A DNA stretch of 64,000 bases from contig NC_009380.1 in the NCBI RefSeq assembly GCF_000016425.1, positions 3,724,144 to 3,788,143 on the forward strand. The letters are read 5' to 3'. The translations under genes were made by a program, and so were the position numbers. The stretch's first letter is position 1. The number at the start of each line of letters is the position of its first letter. Positions 8,352 through 18,053 of this stretch are shown here, one piece after another. The notes beneath the pieces were generated by a model. The model ran no database searches, was not told where the DNA came from, and worked only from the letters and a program-made list of their open reading frames with translations. Source of the stretch: Salinispora tropica CNB-440. GTDB taxonomy: Bacteria > Actinomycetota > Actinomycetes > Mycobacteriales > Micromonosporaceae.

Positions 8352-8430
8352 TCACTCCTCGCGTCAGCCACCACTTCCCCTTCCGGCCGCCGACTGCGGG
8401 GCTCGCAAGCTCACTCCTCGCGTCAGCCAC
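8352..8430 (-). repeat. Dispersed GTG..AGGAGTGA repeat at the aroG/aldolase junction
   Basis: On the minus strand the 20-mer GTGGCTGACGCGAGGAGTGA occurs at 8430-8411 and again at 8371-8352, 59 bases apart. The first copy continues into a 31-bp core (8391-8421) identical to the repeats at 31.0-31.1 kb. The second copy is cut off right after the Shine-Dalgarno-like AGGAGTGA and supplies the ribosome-binding site of the threonine aldolase. The first copy overlaps the end of aroG by eight bases and opens a 29-codon frame with the repeat's characteristic RSELASPAV. Confidence 0.75.
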
Positions 8431-9829
8431 GGAGCATCTCGGCTACCAGGAACGCCAATTCCAGCGACTGTTGGGTGTTCAGCCGCGGGTCGCAGGCAGT
8501 CTCGTACCGGTCGGGCAGATCGACGTCACCGATGCCCTGGGCACCGCCGAGGCACTCGGTGACATCTTCACCGGTCAGCTCGACGTGCAGCCCGCCGGGG
8601 TGGGTCTCCAGGCCGCGGTGCACCTCGAAGTAGCCCAGCACCTCGTCCACGATTCGGTCGAAGTGCCGGGTCTTGTAGCCGTTGGACGACTCGTGGGTGT
8701 TGCCATGCATCGGGTCGCACTGCCACACCACCTTGGCACCAGCGGCGGCGACCTTAGCGACGATCGCCGGCAGGACATCACGGACCCGGTGGTTACCCAT
8801 CCGGCTGATCAGGATCAGCCGGCCCGGAATATTGTTCGGGTTGAGCTTCTCGCACAGCTCGATGACATCGTCTGGCTTCGTCGTCGGGCCGAGCTTCACT
8901 CCGATCGGGTTCGCGATACGGGAGATGAAGTCAATATGCGCCCCGTCCAGCTGCCGGGTACGCTCGCCCACCCAGAGCAGGTGTCCGGAGAGCCCGTACG
9001 CTCGGCTGTCGGAGACACGGGTCAACGCCCGGTCATACTCCAGGGCCAACGCCTCGTGGGAGCAGTAGAGGGTCACGGTCCGCAACGCCTCGTCCTCGGT
9101 CATCCCGCAGGCCTGGATGAAGGCCAGCGCCCGGTCAATCTCCCGAGCGATCGCTTCGTACCGCTCACCGGCCGGCGAGTTCCGCACGAAGCCCTTGTTC
9201 CAGTCGTGCACCGCGTGCAGGTCCGCCAGCCCTCCCGCCAGGTAGGCACGGAGCATGTTCATCGCGGCAGCGGAGTTCGCGTACGCCCGGATCATGCGTT
9301 GCGGGTCGGCGACCCGCGCCTCGGGCGTCGCGTCCAAAGAGTTGATCATGTCGCCCCGATAGGCCGGCAGGCCACGTGCGTCAGTCGGCAGTGACCGGGG
9401 CTTGGTGTACTGACCCGCCACCCGGGCGACCTTGACCACCGGCAGCGAGGCACCGTAGGTGAGCACGATCGCCATCTGCAGCAGAGTACGGGCGTTGGCG
9501 AGCAGGTGACTCTCGGTGTTGTCGGCGAAGGTCTCCGCACAGTCCCCGCCTTGGAGCAGGAACGCCTTGCCCTCACAGACCATTGCAAGCTGGTGCCGCA
9601 ACTGGTCGACCTCGTAGGGGGCGACGACCGACGGGACGTTCTCCAGCACCTTGCAGACCTCGGCGACCTGGGCACCGTCCGGCCAGGGCGGGGTCTGGGC
9701 GCGCGGCAGGTCCCGCCACCGGTCGAGACCGAGGGCAGCATCCTCGGCGGAGTCGATGGTCGGCCGGCTGGTCTGCAACACCGGACTACCGACAGCGGGA
9801 TGGCTCAGCTGATGCCACTCATGGCGCAT
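8423..9829 (-). CDS. aroG: 3-deoxy-7-phosphoheptulonate (DAHP) synthase, class II
   Basis: This 468-residue enzyme condenses phosphoenolpyruvate and erythrose 4-phosphate, the first step of the shikimate pathway. It is the plant/actinobacterial class II type. Key segments are LLQGGDCAETF with the metal-binding cysteine near residue 90, YRGDMIN, LLWVGERTRQLDGAH, GVKLGPTT, ISRMGNHRVRDVLP with the metal-ligand histidine, WQCDPMHGNTHES, and a C-terminal ETACDPRLN. The ATG at 9829 gives the standard N-terminus (MRHEWHQLSHPA); upstream in-frame sequence looks non-coding. Its M. tuberculosis equivalent (Rv2178c) lies between pknL and the Rv2179c nuclease. Its 3' end overlaps a dispersed repeat. Confidence 0.96.
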   Translation of the reverse strand: MRHEWHQLSHPAVGSPVLQTSRPTIDSAEDAALGLDRWRDLPRAQTPPWPDGAQVAEVCKVLENVPSVVAPYEVDQLRHQLAMVCEGKAFLLQGGDCAETFADNTESHLLANARTLLQMAIVLTYGASLPVVKVARVAGQYTKPRSLPTDARGLPAYRGDMINSLDATPEARVADPQRMIRAYANSAAAMNMLRAYLAGGLADLHAVHDWNKGFVRNSPAGERYEAIAREIDRALAFIQACGMTEDEALRTVTLYCSHEALALEYDRALTRVSDSRAYGLSGHLLWVGERTRQLDGAHIDFISRIANPIGVKLGPTTKPDDVIELCEKLNPNNIPGRLILISRMGNHRVRDVLPAIVAKVAAAGAKVVWQCDPMHGNTHESSNGYKTRHFDRIVDEVLGYFEVHRGLETHPGGLHVELTGEDVTECLGGAQGIGDVDLPDRYETACDPRLNTQQSLELAFLVAEMLRG

Positions 9830-9954
9830 GCCAGAAAGCCTACGGCGACGGGTCCGGCACCAAGCCCGTGAGGGGGTGGTTCCGACAGATGAGAGATCCG
9901 TCACCGGCATGGAGCCGAATCTGGCGCAGAACGCCGACCACCGGAGCAGCCGGA

Positions 9955-10488
9955 TCAGGGGGCTGAGAGCGGTGCGGGCTCGCTCTGGGGCGAGGGCGGT
10001 GGCTGCGTTTCGGTCGGCTCGAGAGTCCCGGTCGAGGCGGGCGCCGTGCTGCCGGGTGTCTCACTTGCAATGCACCAGTCGGCACCGTCCCGGGTAACCG
10101 TAAACAGCAACGGACGGATCACCTCATCCGCATCGGTGGTCACCAACACCCTCGCGCTGACCTCCTCACCCCGCGGACCGGGCCCGACCTCGGTGATCTG
10201 CGCCTGCGACACCTCAAAGTGGTCAGCAAAGTCACCGCTCGGTCCGGTGGCGACAGCGTCGAACGCCGGCTGCATCACGGCGCAGAACTGGCTGCGTCCA
10301 GCAGCCACGTCCTTGGCCGCCACCGCGTCAAGGTACGCCTGCACCCGCTCCCGCGCCTTGGTCGCGCTCTCGACCGCGGGCGCCTCTTCGGCGGACTCCG
10401 CCGGCTCGTCCCCACCACAACCGAGGAGGGTGACCAGCAAACTCCCGCCGAGCACACCGAGCGCCAGCCTCCGGTACGTCATCCGCAT
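9955..10488 (-). CDS. Putative secreted lipoprotein of unknown function
   Basis: The protein of about 177 residues begins with a basic n-region, a hydrophobic stretch and a lipobox (VTLLGC), so the cysteine near residue 24 should be lipidated and the protein anchored outside the membrane. A low-complexity acidic segment follows, then a region with YLDAVAAKDVAAGRSQFCAVM and a later DWCIASE that resembles small DUF4878-like or NTF2-like lipoproteins. Two cysteines in the mature part could form a disulfide. The C-terminus is Pro/Thr/Ser-rich. ATG 10488 or ATG 10482 are both possible: GGAGG lies 4 and 10 bases upstream respectively. Function is unknown and it has no evident partner among its neighbours. 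Confidence 0.7.
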   Translation of the reverse strand: MRMTYRRLALGVLGGSLLVTLLGCGGDEPAESAEEAPAVESATKARERVQAYLDAVAAKDVAAGRSQFCAVMQPAFDAVATGPSGDFADHFEVSQAQITEVGPGPRGEEVSARVLVTTDADEVIRPLLFTVTRDGADWCIASETPGSTAPASTGTLEPTETQPPPSPQSEPAPLSAP

Positions 10489-10560
10489 GCCACCTCCGAA
10501 CGCCATGGATTCCGACCGTCGACCGGCGAGTCTGTCACATCGGCCTGAGCGCCGACCCAA

Positions 10561-10612
10561 CCGACACGGGCGGAGAAGGAGCGATCCGCAGCCCCTCCCC
10601 CGCCCGTGTCGG
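10561..10612 (-). terminator. Long hairpin downstream of the chitinase gene
   Basis: CCGACACGGGCGG (10561-10573) pairs perfectly with CCGCCCGTGTCGG (10600-10612) over 13 bp with a 26-base loop that can pair further internally. It lies 18 bases after the chitinase stop in its direction of transcription, so it is most likely the chitinase terminator. Confidence 0.65.
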
Positions 10613-10629
10613 GCGTGTCAGCCCTGGCG

Positions 10630-12252
<1,623 letters not shown>

Positions 12253-12275
12253 GTAACACTCCTCAACAGTTAGGA

Positions 12276-12301
12276 AACCTTTCAGTTGATTGTGAAACGT
12301 T
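12276..12301. promoter_or_regulatory. Inverted repeat upstream of chitinase
   Basis: AACCTTTCA (12276-12284) and TGAAACGTT (12293-12301) match as an inverted repeat at 8 of 9 positions with an 8-base spacer. It lies 24-49 bases upstream of the chitinase start, in the right place for an operator. No regulator can be assigned; it does not resemble the mannoside-locus palindrome. Confidence 0.4.
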
Positions 12302-12668
12302 ACTCACAGGCCACAAAGTCGTCAAGAAGTTCACACACCGCAACGGAACACGTGGATAGCATCGGCGGACCGGCTGCACATCTGTTGATCACAAATCGCG
12401 CACAGAACACAGGCCACATAAACCATGAATCCGATATATGACCAAAGCCCGCTTTAACCCATTAACACCCACCCACGAAGCAGGCCCTCCTGAAGCGCAG
12501 GCCTCTGTGGCATATGCCGCATACCGCCCGGCACCGCCCGGCCTGGGCACCCGCCGCCGAACCGTTTCCGGCTGCGGCCGCCGGAAGGGTGCCACCTTCC
12601 GCACCCACAGCAAGCTCTTTCGCCAGCACGTCGAAGCGGTTTGGTTCGCAGTGGAGTGACTGGTAAAG

Positions 12669-12682
12669 TCCAGTTAACTGGA
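12669..12682. promoter_or_regulatory. 14-bp perfect palindrome upstream of lacI-type gene
   Basis: TCCAGTTAACTGGA is a perfect palindrome about 150 bases before the LacI-family start codon. It could be an autoregulatory operator, but its core (AGTTAACT) differs from the CG-centred palindrome near the transport and hydrolase genes. Confidence 0.35.
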
Positions 12683-12690
12683 TGGTTATT

Positions 12691-12717
12691 CACGATGGTC
12701 ACGATGGTCACGATGAC
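12691..12717. repeat. Three tandem 9-bp repeats upstream of lacI-type gene
   Basis: CACGATGGT, CACGATGGT and CACGATGAC follow each other without gaps. The array is AT-richer than its surroundings and lies between the palindrome and the regulator gene, so it may be a multi-site regulator target or a replication-slippage product. Confidence 0.5.
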
Positions 12718-12828
12718 ACTCCGGAAGGCCAAAACACAGTTACCTGAGCTCATGCGCGACAGCACGACCAGTGGAATACTCTCGGGCTAGCCCACCGATC
12801 CGGCGACACGGGCCGACAAGGACGCCGC

Positions 12829-13845
12829 ATGCTGCATCACCCGGCCAAACCGCCCCAGCCTCGACGGCCCACGATGGTGGATGTCGCGCGGCGTGCCGGT
12901 GTGAGTCTCAAGACCGTATCCCGGGTGGTCAACAACGAACCAGCCGTCGGCCCTGAACTTGCCGGGCGAGTAATGACTGCCATCTCCGAGTTGGGCTTCC
13001 GGCGCAACGGCATCGCCCGAAATCTCCGATCCCGGCAGGTCAGTGCGACTATCGGCCTACTCATCGAAGAAATCGCCAACCCGTTCTACGCGACGATCGC
13101 GGGTGTCGCAGCGGAGATCGCCGCGGCGCACCAGACACTGCTGATCACCGCCTCCTCGGAGGAGGATCCGGACCGCGAACGCACGCTGTTGCTGGAGATG
13201 GTCCAGCGCCGGGTGGACGGCCTGCTCGTGGTTCCCGCCGGAACGGATCACTCCTTTCTTCGGCGGGAGGTGGAAATGGGTCTTCCGGCGGTGTTTCTCG
13301 ACCGACCGCCCGGGCAACTCCTCGCCGATGTGGTCCTTCTGGACAACCAGGGCGGAAGTCGCACCGGAATCCGCTCACTACTGGACGCGGGGCACCGACG
13401 GATCGGCATTTTGTTGGGTTCCTTGAACGTATACACAATGCGTGAGCGACTGACCGGTATACAGGCCGAGCTATCGGGTTCCGGAATCCCGTACGACGAG
13501 GCGTTGGTGCGAAATGGGATAGAGGGCCCCGAGCAGGCCAGCCGGGCGGTCGCGGACATGTTCGGTCTCGCTGACCGGCCCACCGCATTCTTCTGCGCCA
13601 ACAACCGGCTCACCCTCGGCGCGCTCCAGGAGCTTCATCGCCAGGACAGCGACGCGGCGTTGGTCGGTTTCGACGACTTTGAACTGTCCCATCTGATGCC
13701 CCGACCGTTGACCGTTATCGCCTACGACCAACGCGAACTGGCCCGGATCGCGACAGAGCAACTGTTCAGACGCATCGGCGGGGACCGGTCGTGGCCGTCG
13801 ACCTCGGTCCTGCCGACACAGCTGGTTCACCGGGGCCTGAGCTGA
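12829..13845 (+). CDS. LacI-family transcriptional regulator
   Basis: This 338-residue regulator has an N-terminal helix-turn-helix (MVDVARRAGVSLKTVSRVVN, residues about 16-35) followed by the hinge-helix region, then a periplasmic-binding-protein-like effector domain starting at ATIGLLIEEIANPFYA and including VDGLLVVPAG, GHRRIGILLG and a late DDFELSHLM. The start is ATG with AAGGA six bases upstream. LacI-family proteins usually repress neighbouring sugar genes until a sugar binds. The neighbours here are a sugar kinase, an isomerase, an ABC transporter and an alpha-mannosidase, so mannose or a mannoside is a likely inducer. Palindromes at 19324-19335 and 19517-19528 are probable targets. 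It is convergent with the kinase gene. Confidence 0.93.
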   Translation: MLHHPAKPPQPRRPTMVDVARRAGVSLKTVSRVVNNEPAVGPELAGRVMTAISELGFRRNGIARNLRSRQVSATIGLLIEEIANPFYATIAGVAAEIAAAHQTLLITASSEEDPDRERTLLLEMVQRRVDGLLVVPAGTDHSFLRREVEMGLPAVFLDRPPGQLLADVVLLDNQGGSRTGIRSLLDAGHRRIGILLGSLNVYTMRERLTGIQAELSGSGIPYDEALVRNGIEGPEQASRAVADMFGLADRPTAFFCANNRLTLGALQELHRQDSDAALVGFDDFELSHLMPRPLTVIAYDQRELARIATEQLFRRIGGDRSWPSTSVLPTQLVHRGLS

Positions 13846-13888
13846 CGCCGACGGGCCGCCCGGTGACCCCGCCGACCACCCCCCGATA

Positions 13889-13916
13889 GTCCGGCCGGCG
13901 TTCCCGCCGGCCGGAC
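13889..13916. terminator. Bidirectional hairpin between lacI-type and kinase genes
   Basis: A perfect 12-bp stem (13889-13900 with 13905-13916) closed by a TTCC loop sits between two convergent stop codons, a clear intrinsic terminator position. Confidence 0.7.
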
Positions 13917-13924
13917 CCAGATCG

Positions 13925-14887
13925 TTACCCTGGCCCCGGGGAGAGCGCCGCGACAACATCGGCGAGCACGGGTGGATCGGCCCCCCGCCGGCCGCAGGTG
14001 AGCGAAGCGATGGTGCTGGCCTGGTGAAGCCCCTGGCGCCACTGATTCGGGGTAACGGCCGCGAGGCGGGCGCCGGGCTGGTCACCGAGCGCGCCGAAGC
14101 CCGCGAGCGCGGCGAGTAGCCCCCCGGTGAACGCATCGCCGGCACCCACGGTATCGACCACCTCGCCCCGCCTGGCGGACTGCCGGTACATCTCCCCGTC
14201 GGGTGCAAGCAGACAACTGCCGGCAGCGCCACGCGTCACCACCGCACAGGCCACCCCGACTGCCCGCCACTCGGCCATGACCTGTTCGACGGTACGGTCC
14301 GGGTAGAGCCAGTCAAGGTCCTCCTCGCTCGCCTTGACAATGTGCGCAGAGCGCACCTGTCGCTCGACCCGGCGCTGCTCCCCAACACGGTCGGGGACGA
14401 TGGAGGGGCGCAGATTGAGGTCGATCGACAGGGTGAGCTCCCCGCGGTCTCGCTCCCGGACGAAAAGGTCCTCCACGACCGCCGCGCCCGGTGCCAGGGC
14501 GAGTGCCAGTGAGCCGGAGTGCAGGGCGGTGAGCCCGGTGCCCGAGAGGTTCGGTAGCTCGGCCGTGGTCCACTGCCAGTCAGCGGTCCCATCCAGGTAG
14601 CACTGGTAGGTGGCCTGGCCGGAGTCGTCGAGCGTGGCGACCACCAGCGAGGTTGCCTCGACCGCGGAAACCGCCCAGGTCAGATCGACTCCATTGGCGT
14701 GCAGGTGGCCACGGATTCGCTGGCCGAAGCCGTCATTGCCGAGCCGGGCGAGCAGCCGGACGGGGTGCTGGAGCCGGGCCAGGGTGAGCGCGACGTTGGC
14801 GGGAGAACCGCCGGGTACGGCGCGGTAGCCACCGGCGGTGTCCTCGGCGACCAGGTCGACCAGCGCCTCGCCAACAACCGCGATCAC
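13925..14887 (-). CDS. PfkB-family sugar kinase, probable fructokinase
   Basis: This 320-residue kinase is of the ribokinase/PfkB fold. It starts with VIAVVGEALVDLV and has the substrate-site GGSPANVALTLARL, the second signature VDTVGAGDAFTGGLLAAL with the catalytic aspartate, and SIDLNLRPSIV. This combination (GEALVDL at the start, DLNLRP in the middle) is typical of fructokinases. GTG 14887 is chosen because it overlaps the stop of the upstream isomerase gene by four bases (GTGA), implying coupled translation; longer forms have no support. In this operon the expected role is to phosphorylate fructose made from mannose to fructose 6-phosphate, which enters glycolysis. Another ketose or aldose substrate is possible. 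Confidence 0.88.
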   Translation of the reverse strand: MIAVVGEALVDLVAEDTAGGYRAVPGGSPANVALTLARLQHPVRLLARLGNDGFGQRIRGHLHANGVDLTWAVSAVEATSLVVATLDDSGQATYQCYLDGTADWQWTTAELPNLSGTGLTALHSGSLALALAPGAAVVEDLFVRERDRGELTLSIDLNLRPSIVPDRVGEQRRVERQVRSAHIVKASEEDLDWLYPDRTVEQVMAEWRAVGVACAVVTRGAAGSCLLAPDGEMYRQSARRGEVVDTVGAGDAFTGGLLAALAGFGALGDQPGARLAAVTPNQWRQGLHQASTIASLTCGRRGADPPVLADVVAALSPGPG

Positions 14888-16161
14888 CGGCTCACCTCCA
14901 CCTGATCCGTCCCCACGGGAGCGTACAGACCGGCAAGGCTCGGCTTGATCGGTGACTGGGACAGCAGCACGGCCTGGTATGCGTGGTAAACGTCGGGGCG
15001 GCCGTGCCAGACCCGGTTCGCCGGCTGATTCCTCTCGTCCAGCTCGTGGTGCCACTGTCCAGTCTTCCCATCGATGAGGTGACAGACAGCGTAGTCCCAG
15101 AAGACCTGGTGCCAGTGCTCGTAGGAGCGGTCGCCGGTGCGCCGCCACAGCGTTGCTGCCGCCCCGATCGCCTCAGCCAGTACCCAGTGCATCCGGGATC
15201 GCACCACCGGCTGGTCCGACCAGTCGAGGGTGTAGACAAAACCATCCGCCCCGTCAACCGACCAACCACGGGTGACCGCCGCGGTGAACAGCGCACGTGC
15301 GTCATCGAGGAGCCAACGGGGTGGCGCTACGAGCGCCGTCTCGAGGTGCAGCAGCAGCCGCGCCCACTCCAACCAGTGGCCGACCGTCGACCCGTACGGC
15401 CGGAAGGGGTCCGCGGGCTGGTCGAGGTTGTAGTCCAGCTGCGCTTCCCAGTCGGCGGTGAAGTGCTCGGGCAGCCGCCAGTCCTGTCGGGCGGCCACAT
15501 CGTGCACCAGGTGCTCGCAGATCGCCAGCGCGCGTTGCCCCCAGCGACGGTCCCCGGTGACCTCACCGACAGCCAGGAACGCCTCGACCATGTGCATGCT
15601 GCTGTTCGCACCACGGTAAGGCTCCAGTTCGGACCAGTCCCGGCTCCAGGACTCCCGGGTCCGACCGGCGTTCTCGTCCCAGAACCGGTCGCCCACCACC
15701 TCGATCGCCTCGTTGAGGAGCTGGTCGGCTCCGGGCCGACCGGCGCGTGTCGCGCTGCTCGCGGCCAGTAGGACAAAGGCGTGTTCGTACGCGGACTTCC
15801 GGTCGGTGACTGGCTTCCCACCCAGCTCCACGGCGCTGAACCAGCCACCGTACTGCGCGTCCCGCAGGGTGCCGCGCAGCGTGGCGACACCATGGTCAAC
15901 CGCGTCGGCGGTGTCGGGGACCTGTTGCAGGTGGGCGAGGGCGAAGACGTGGGTCATCCGACAGGCGATCCAGGTGTGCAGTGGCTCGCGCGGGTCGGGT
16001 TCGCCACGTTCACCCAACCACCAGAACCCTCCCTCGGGCCGGACCGAGGTGCGGGCGGCGCGCAGCAGCGCGCCGCGCTGGTTGGCGAGGAGACGCTGAT
16101 GGGCGGTGTCCGGGGTCTGGCCGGGTGGCGTCGACTGCCGGCTGGAGAGACTTTCGGTCAT
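14884..16161 (-). CDS. AGE-family epimerase/isomerase, probable mannose isomerase
   Basis: This 425-residue protein belongs to the N-acylglucosamine 2-epimerase superfamily, an (alpha/alpha)6 barrel. Features include GGFWWLGERGEPDP, HTWIACRMTHVFALAHL, YGGWFSAV, KSAYEHAFVLLAAS, the histidine-bearing YRGANSSMHMVEAFLA, GHWLEWARLLL and a late GRPDVYHAYQAVLL. The RMTH, H-x-VEAFL and GRPDVYHA pattern is like the YihS/mannose isomerase branch, which interconverts aldoses and ketoses, rather than the renin-binding-protein branch. Adjacent genes for a fructokinase-like enzyme and an alpha-mannosidase favour D-mannose to D-fructose conversion. Sulfoquinovose or cellobiose epimerisation are alternatives with no contextual support. 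It starts one base after the permease stop and its own stop overlaps the kinase start. Confidence 0.82.
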   Translation of the reverse strand: MTESLSSRQSTPPGQTPDTAHQRLLANQRGALLRAARTSVRPEGGFWWLGERGEPDPREPLHTWIACRMTHVFALAHLQQVPDTADAVDHGVATLRGTLRDAQYGGWFSAVELGGKPVTDRKSAYEHAFVLLAASSATRAGRPGADQLLNEAIEVVGDRFWDENAGRTRESWSRDWSELEPYRGANSSMHMVEAFLAVGEVTGDRRWGQRALAICEHLVHDVAARQDWRLPEHFTADWEAQLDYNLDQPADPFRPYGSTVGHWLEWARLLLHLETALVAPPRWLLDDARALFTAAVTRGWSVDGADGFVYTLDWSDQPVVRSRMHWVLAEAIGAAATLWRRTGDRSYEHWHQVFWDYAVCHLIDGKTGQWHHELDERNQPANRVWHGRPDVYHAYQAVLLSQSPIKPSLAGLYAPVGTDQVEVSR

Positions 16162-16162
16162 G

Positions 16163-17056
16163 TCAGCTCTTCACCGATCCCGCCATGAGTCCACCAATGA
16201 ACCAGCGACCCAGGAATACGTAGACAACGAGGGTGGGCAGCGAGGTGATCAACGCCCCGGCCATTGAGGCCGCATAATCGGGGGACTGAGCTCCCGCGAG
16301 TGCGTTGAGTGCAATCGTGATCGGCCCATTACGGGTGTTGGACAGGAAGATCGCAAACAGGTAGTCGTTCCACGCAGAGGTGAACTGCCAGATCACGGCA
16401 ACCACGAAGCCCGGAATCGACACCGGCAGGATGATCGACCGGAAGGTCCGGAGGAGGCCTGCACCATCGACCCACGCGGCTTCGACCATCTCCACCGGCA
16501 CCGTCGTGGCGTAGTAGTTGCGGAAGATGAGCGTGCAGATCGGGATGCCGTAGACGCAGTGGACGAAGATCAGCGTAGGAATACCCGGCGCAATACCGAG
16601 GGTGCTGACCACATCCCGCAACGGAATCATCACCGCCTGGTAGGGGATGAACATCCCGAACAGAATCAGGGTGAACACGATGTCCGCACCGGGAAACCGC
16701 CACCGAGACAGGACGAAGCCATTCGCCGCACCGAGCAGCGAGGAAATCAACGCGACCGGAATAGCGAGCTGGAAAGTCCGGACGAAAGACGGCCCCAGGG
16801 CCGCCCACGCCTTGGCCCACGATTCGGTGCTCCACTGCTCGGGCAGATTCCACTGCCCGTTCACACCAATGTCGGAGCCGGATTTGAAGCTGGTCACGAC
16901 GAGAACGTACGCCGGCATCAGGATGATGAGCAGGAACAGCAGCAGCAGCCCGTACCGAAGGGTACGCCCGACTACGCCGGCGGCGGGACCGCGACGCTTT
17001 CGGGGCGGCGCCGCGACGGCCGGTGGGGACGTCCGCCGAGTGGTCGTGGTGGTCAC
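16163..17056 (-). CDS. ABC sugar transporter permease, MalG type
   Basis: This 297-residue inner-membrane permease has an N-terminal basic tail, a transmembrane helix near residues 30-52, and five further helices. The cytoplasmic EAA loop that contacts the ATPase is present as VEAAWVDGAGLLRTFRSIILPVS. It belongs to the CUT1 family MalG/UgpE-like group, and the C-terminus GRWFIGGLMAGSVK is characteristic. The GTG start overlaps the preceding permease stop by four bases, so the two half-transporters are made together. No ATP-binding subunit is encoded nearby; CUT1 systems in actinobacteria commonly share a single multitasking ATPase such as MsiK. Confidence 0.93.
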   Translation of the reverse strand: MTTTTTRRTSPPAVAAPPRKRRGPAAGVVGRTLRYGLLLLFLLIILMPAYVLVVTSFKSGSDIGVNGQWNLPEQWSTESWAKAWAALGPSFVRTFQLAIPVALISSLLGAANGFVLSRWRFPGADIVFTLILFGMFIPYQAVMIPLRDVVSTLGIAPGIPTLIFVHCVYGIPICTLIFRNYYATTVPVEMVEAAWVDGAGLLRTFRSIILPVSIPGFVVAVIWQFTSAWNDYLFAIFLSNTRNGPITIALNALAGAQSPDYAASMAGALITSLPTLVVYVFLGRWFIGGLMAGSVKS

Positions 17057-17949
17057 GAACGTCGCTCCGTTCTCATCGTCTGCACCAGGTAGGGCACGAT
17101 GACCATCGCGACCAACAGCAACAAGATCACCGAGATCGCCGATGCCTTGGCGTAGTCACTGGTCAACAGGGTCTGCCAGACATAGACAGCCGGCACCTCG
17201 GTCAGCCACTGGGCGCCGGAGACAGACATGATCAGGTCGAACATCTTCATGGACATGTGTCCAACGATGATTAACGCGGAGAGCGCCACCGGAGTCAGCT
17301 GCGGAAAGAGGACCCGCCGGTAGAGCTGGAAGGTGCTGGCCCCGTCGACCGCGGCCGCCTCGCGAAGCTCCGCCGGAATGCCGCGGAACCCAGCCAGGAA
17401 CAGCGCCATGACATAGCCGGAGAGCTGCCAGATCGCCGGGACCGCCATGGCGACCATGCCCCATTCCGGGTCGGTCCACCAAGGATTTTGCAGGAAGGTG
17501 AGATTCAGCTGCCCGAAAATCTCGTTCAGGCCACCGGCGTCGTCACCCTGCCCGGAGTTCATCAGCCATCGCCAGACCACACCGGAGGCGACGAACGAGA
17601 GGGCCATGGGGAACAGGTAGACGGTCCGGAACAATCCCTCTGCCCGAACCCCGCGCTCCAGAAGGAACGCCCAGAGCAGGCCCAGCAGCATCGTGCCGAG
17701 CAGGAATACGACAGTAAAGATCAGCAGATTCCGCAGCGAGTGCAGGAATCGGCCATTGATGTCGTTGGTGAAAAGATCGACATAGTTACTCAGGCCGACG
17801 AATCCGTCCGACTCGGCGGCGGTGTGCCGATCCGACATCGAGACCTTTATCGTCCAACCGATGAGGCCGTAGACGAACACTCCAAGCAGGAGCAACGAAG
17901 GGGAGATCAGCAGAAGGCCGGGTCCCCATCGCCGGACGCGAGTAAGCAT
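17053..17949 (-). CDS. ABC sugar transporter permease, MalF type
   Basis: This 298-residue permease pairs with the MalG-type protein to form the CUT1 translocation channel. It has six predicted helices, beginning GLLLISPSLLLLGVFVYGL, with the EAA loop LREAAAVDGASTFQLYRRVL and LFPQLTPVALSALI after it. ATG 17949 is preferred because AGGAA lies six bases upstream; an in-frame start 30 bases earlier has no ribosome-binding site. It is 104 bases downstream of the solute-binding lipoprotein gene, with a stable hairpin in the gap that likely lowers permease expression relative to the binding protein. Confidence 0.92.
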   Translation of the reverse strand: MLTRVRRWGPGLLLISPSLLLLGVFVYGLIGWTIKVSMSDRHTAAESDGFVGLSNYVDLFTNDINGRFLHSLRNLLIFTVVFLLGTMLLGLLWAFLLERGVRAEGLFRTVYLFPMALSFVASGVVWRWLMNSGQGDDAGGLNEIFGQLNLTFLQNPWWTDPEWGMVAMAVPAIWQLSGYVMALFLAGFRGIPAELREAAAVDGASTFQLYRRVLFPQLTPVALSALIIVGHMSMKMFDLIMSVSGAQWLTEVPAVYVWQTLLTSDYAKASAISVILLLLVAMVIVPYLVQTMRTERRS

Positions 17950-17994
17950 GGCAGATTCCTGGTGGGTTCGGACGGACAAGTGTCAACCGGGACC

Positions 17995-18037
17995 GGCAAC
18001 CGCACGACCGGGCAAGAGCGCCAGCCGTGCGGTTACC
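17995..18037 (-). terminator. Intercistronic hairpin between binding protein and permeases
   Basis: Arms 17995-18006 and 18026-18037 pair over 12 bp with one G-U wobble and a 19-base loop. It lies inside the operon just after the solute-binding-protein stop. Such hairpins in sugar-transport operons either attenuate read-through or protect the upstream message, giving excess binding protein. No T-tract follows. Confidence 0.55.
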
Positions 18038-18053
18038 GAACCTGCGAGCCGTT

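Larger units (their letters stand above)
12253..12828. other. 576-bp divergent spacer between chitinase and LacI regulator
   Basis: The chitinase-proximal 180 bases are unusually AT-rich for the window and contain the inverted repeat 12276-12301. The middle is GC-rich and I see no credible gene in it: short open frames lack ribosome-binding sites and family features. The regulator-proximal part holds a 14-bp palindrome at 12669-12682 and a tandem repeat at 12691-12717. Confidence 0.6.

Noticed and set aside
8391..8421. Repeat core considered as an IS end or attachment site
   Set aside because: No transposase or integrase gene and no target-site duplication is visible; the junction-located, translated layout fits a small dispersed repeat better.
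12389..12659. Short open frames on both strands in the chitinase/LacI spacer
   Set aside because: No ribosome-binding site, no recognisable family and mirrored frames on both strands, as expected from chance in GC-rich DNA.
14888..15148. N-terminal extension of the PfkB kinase frame
   Set aside because: It overlaps the isomerase coding region; the GTGA overlap at 14884-14887 and the family N-terminus define the start.
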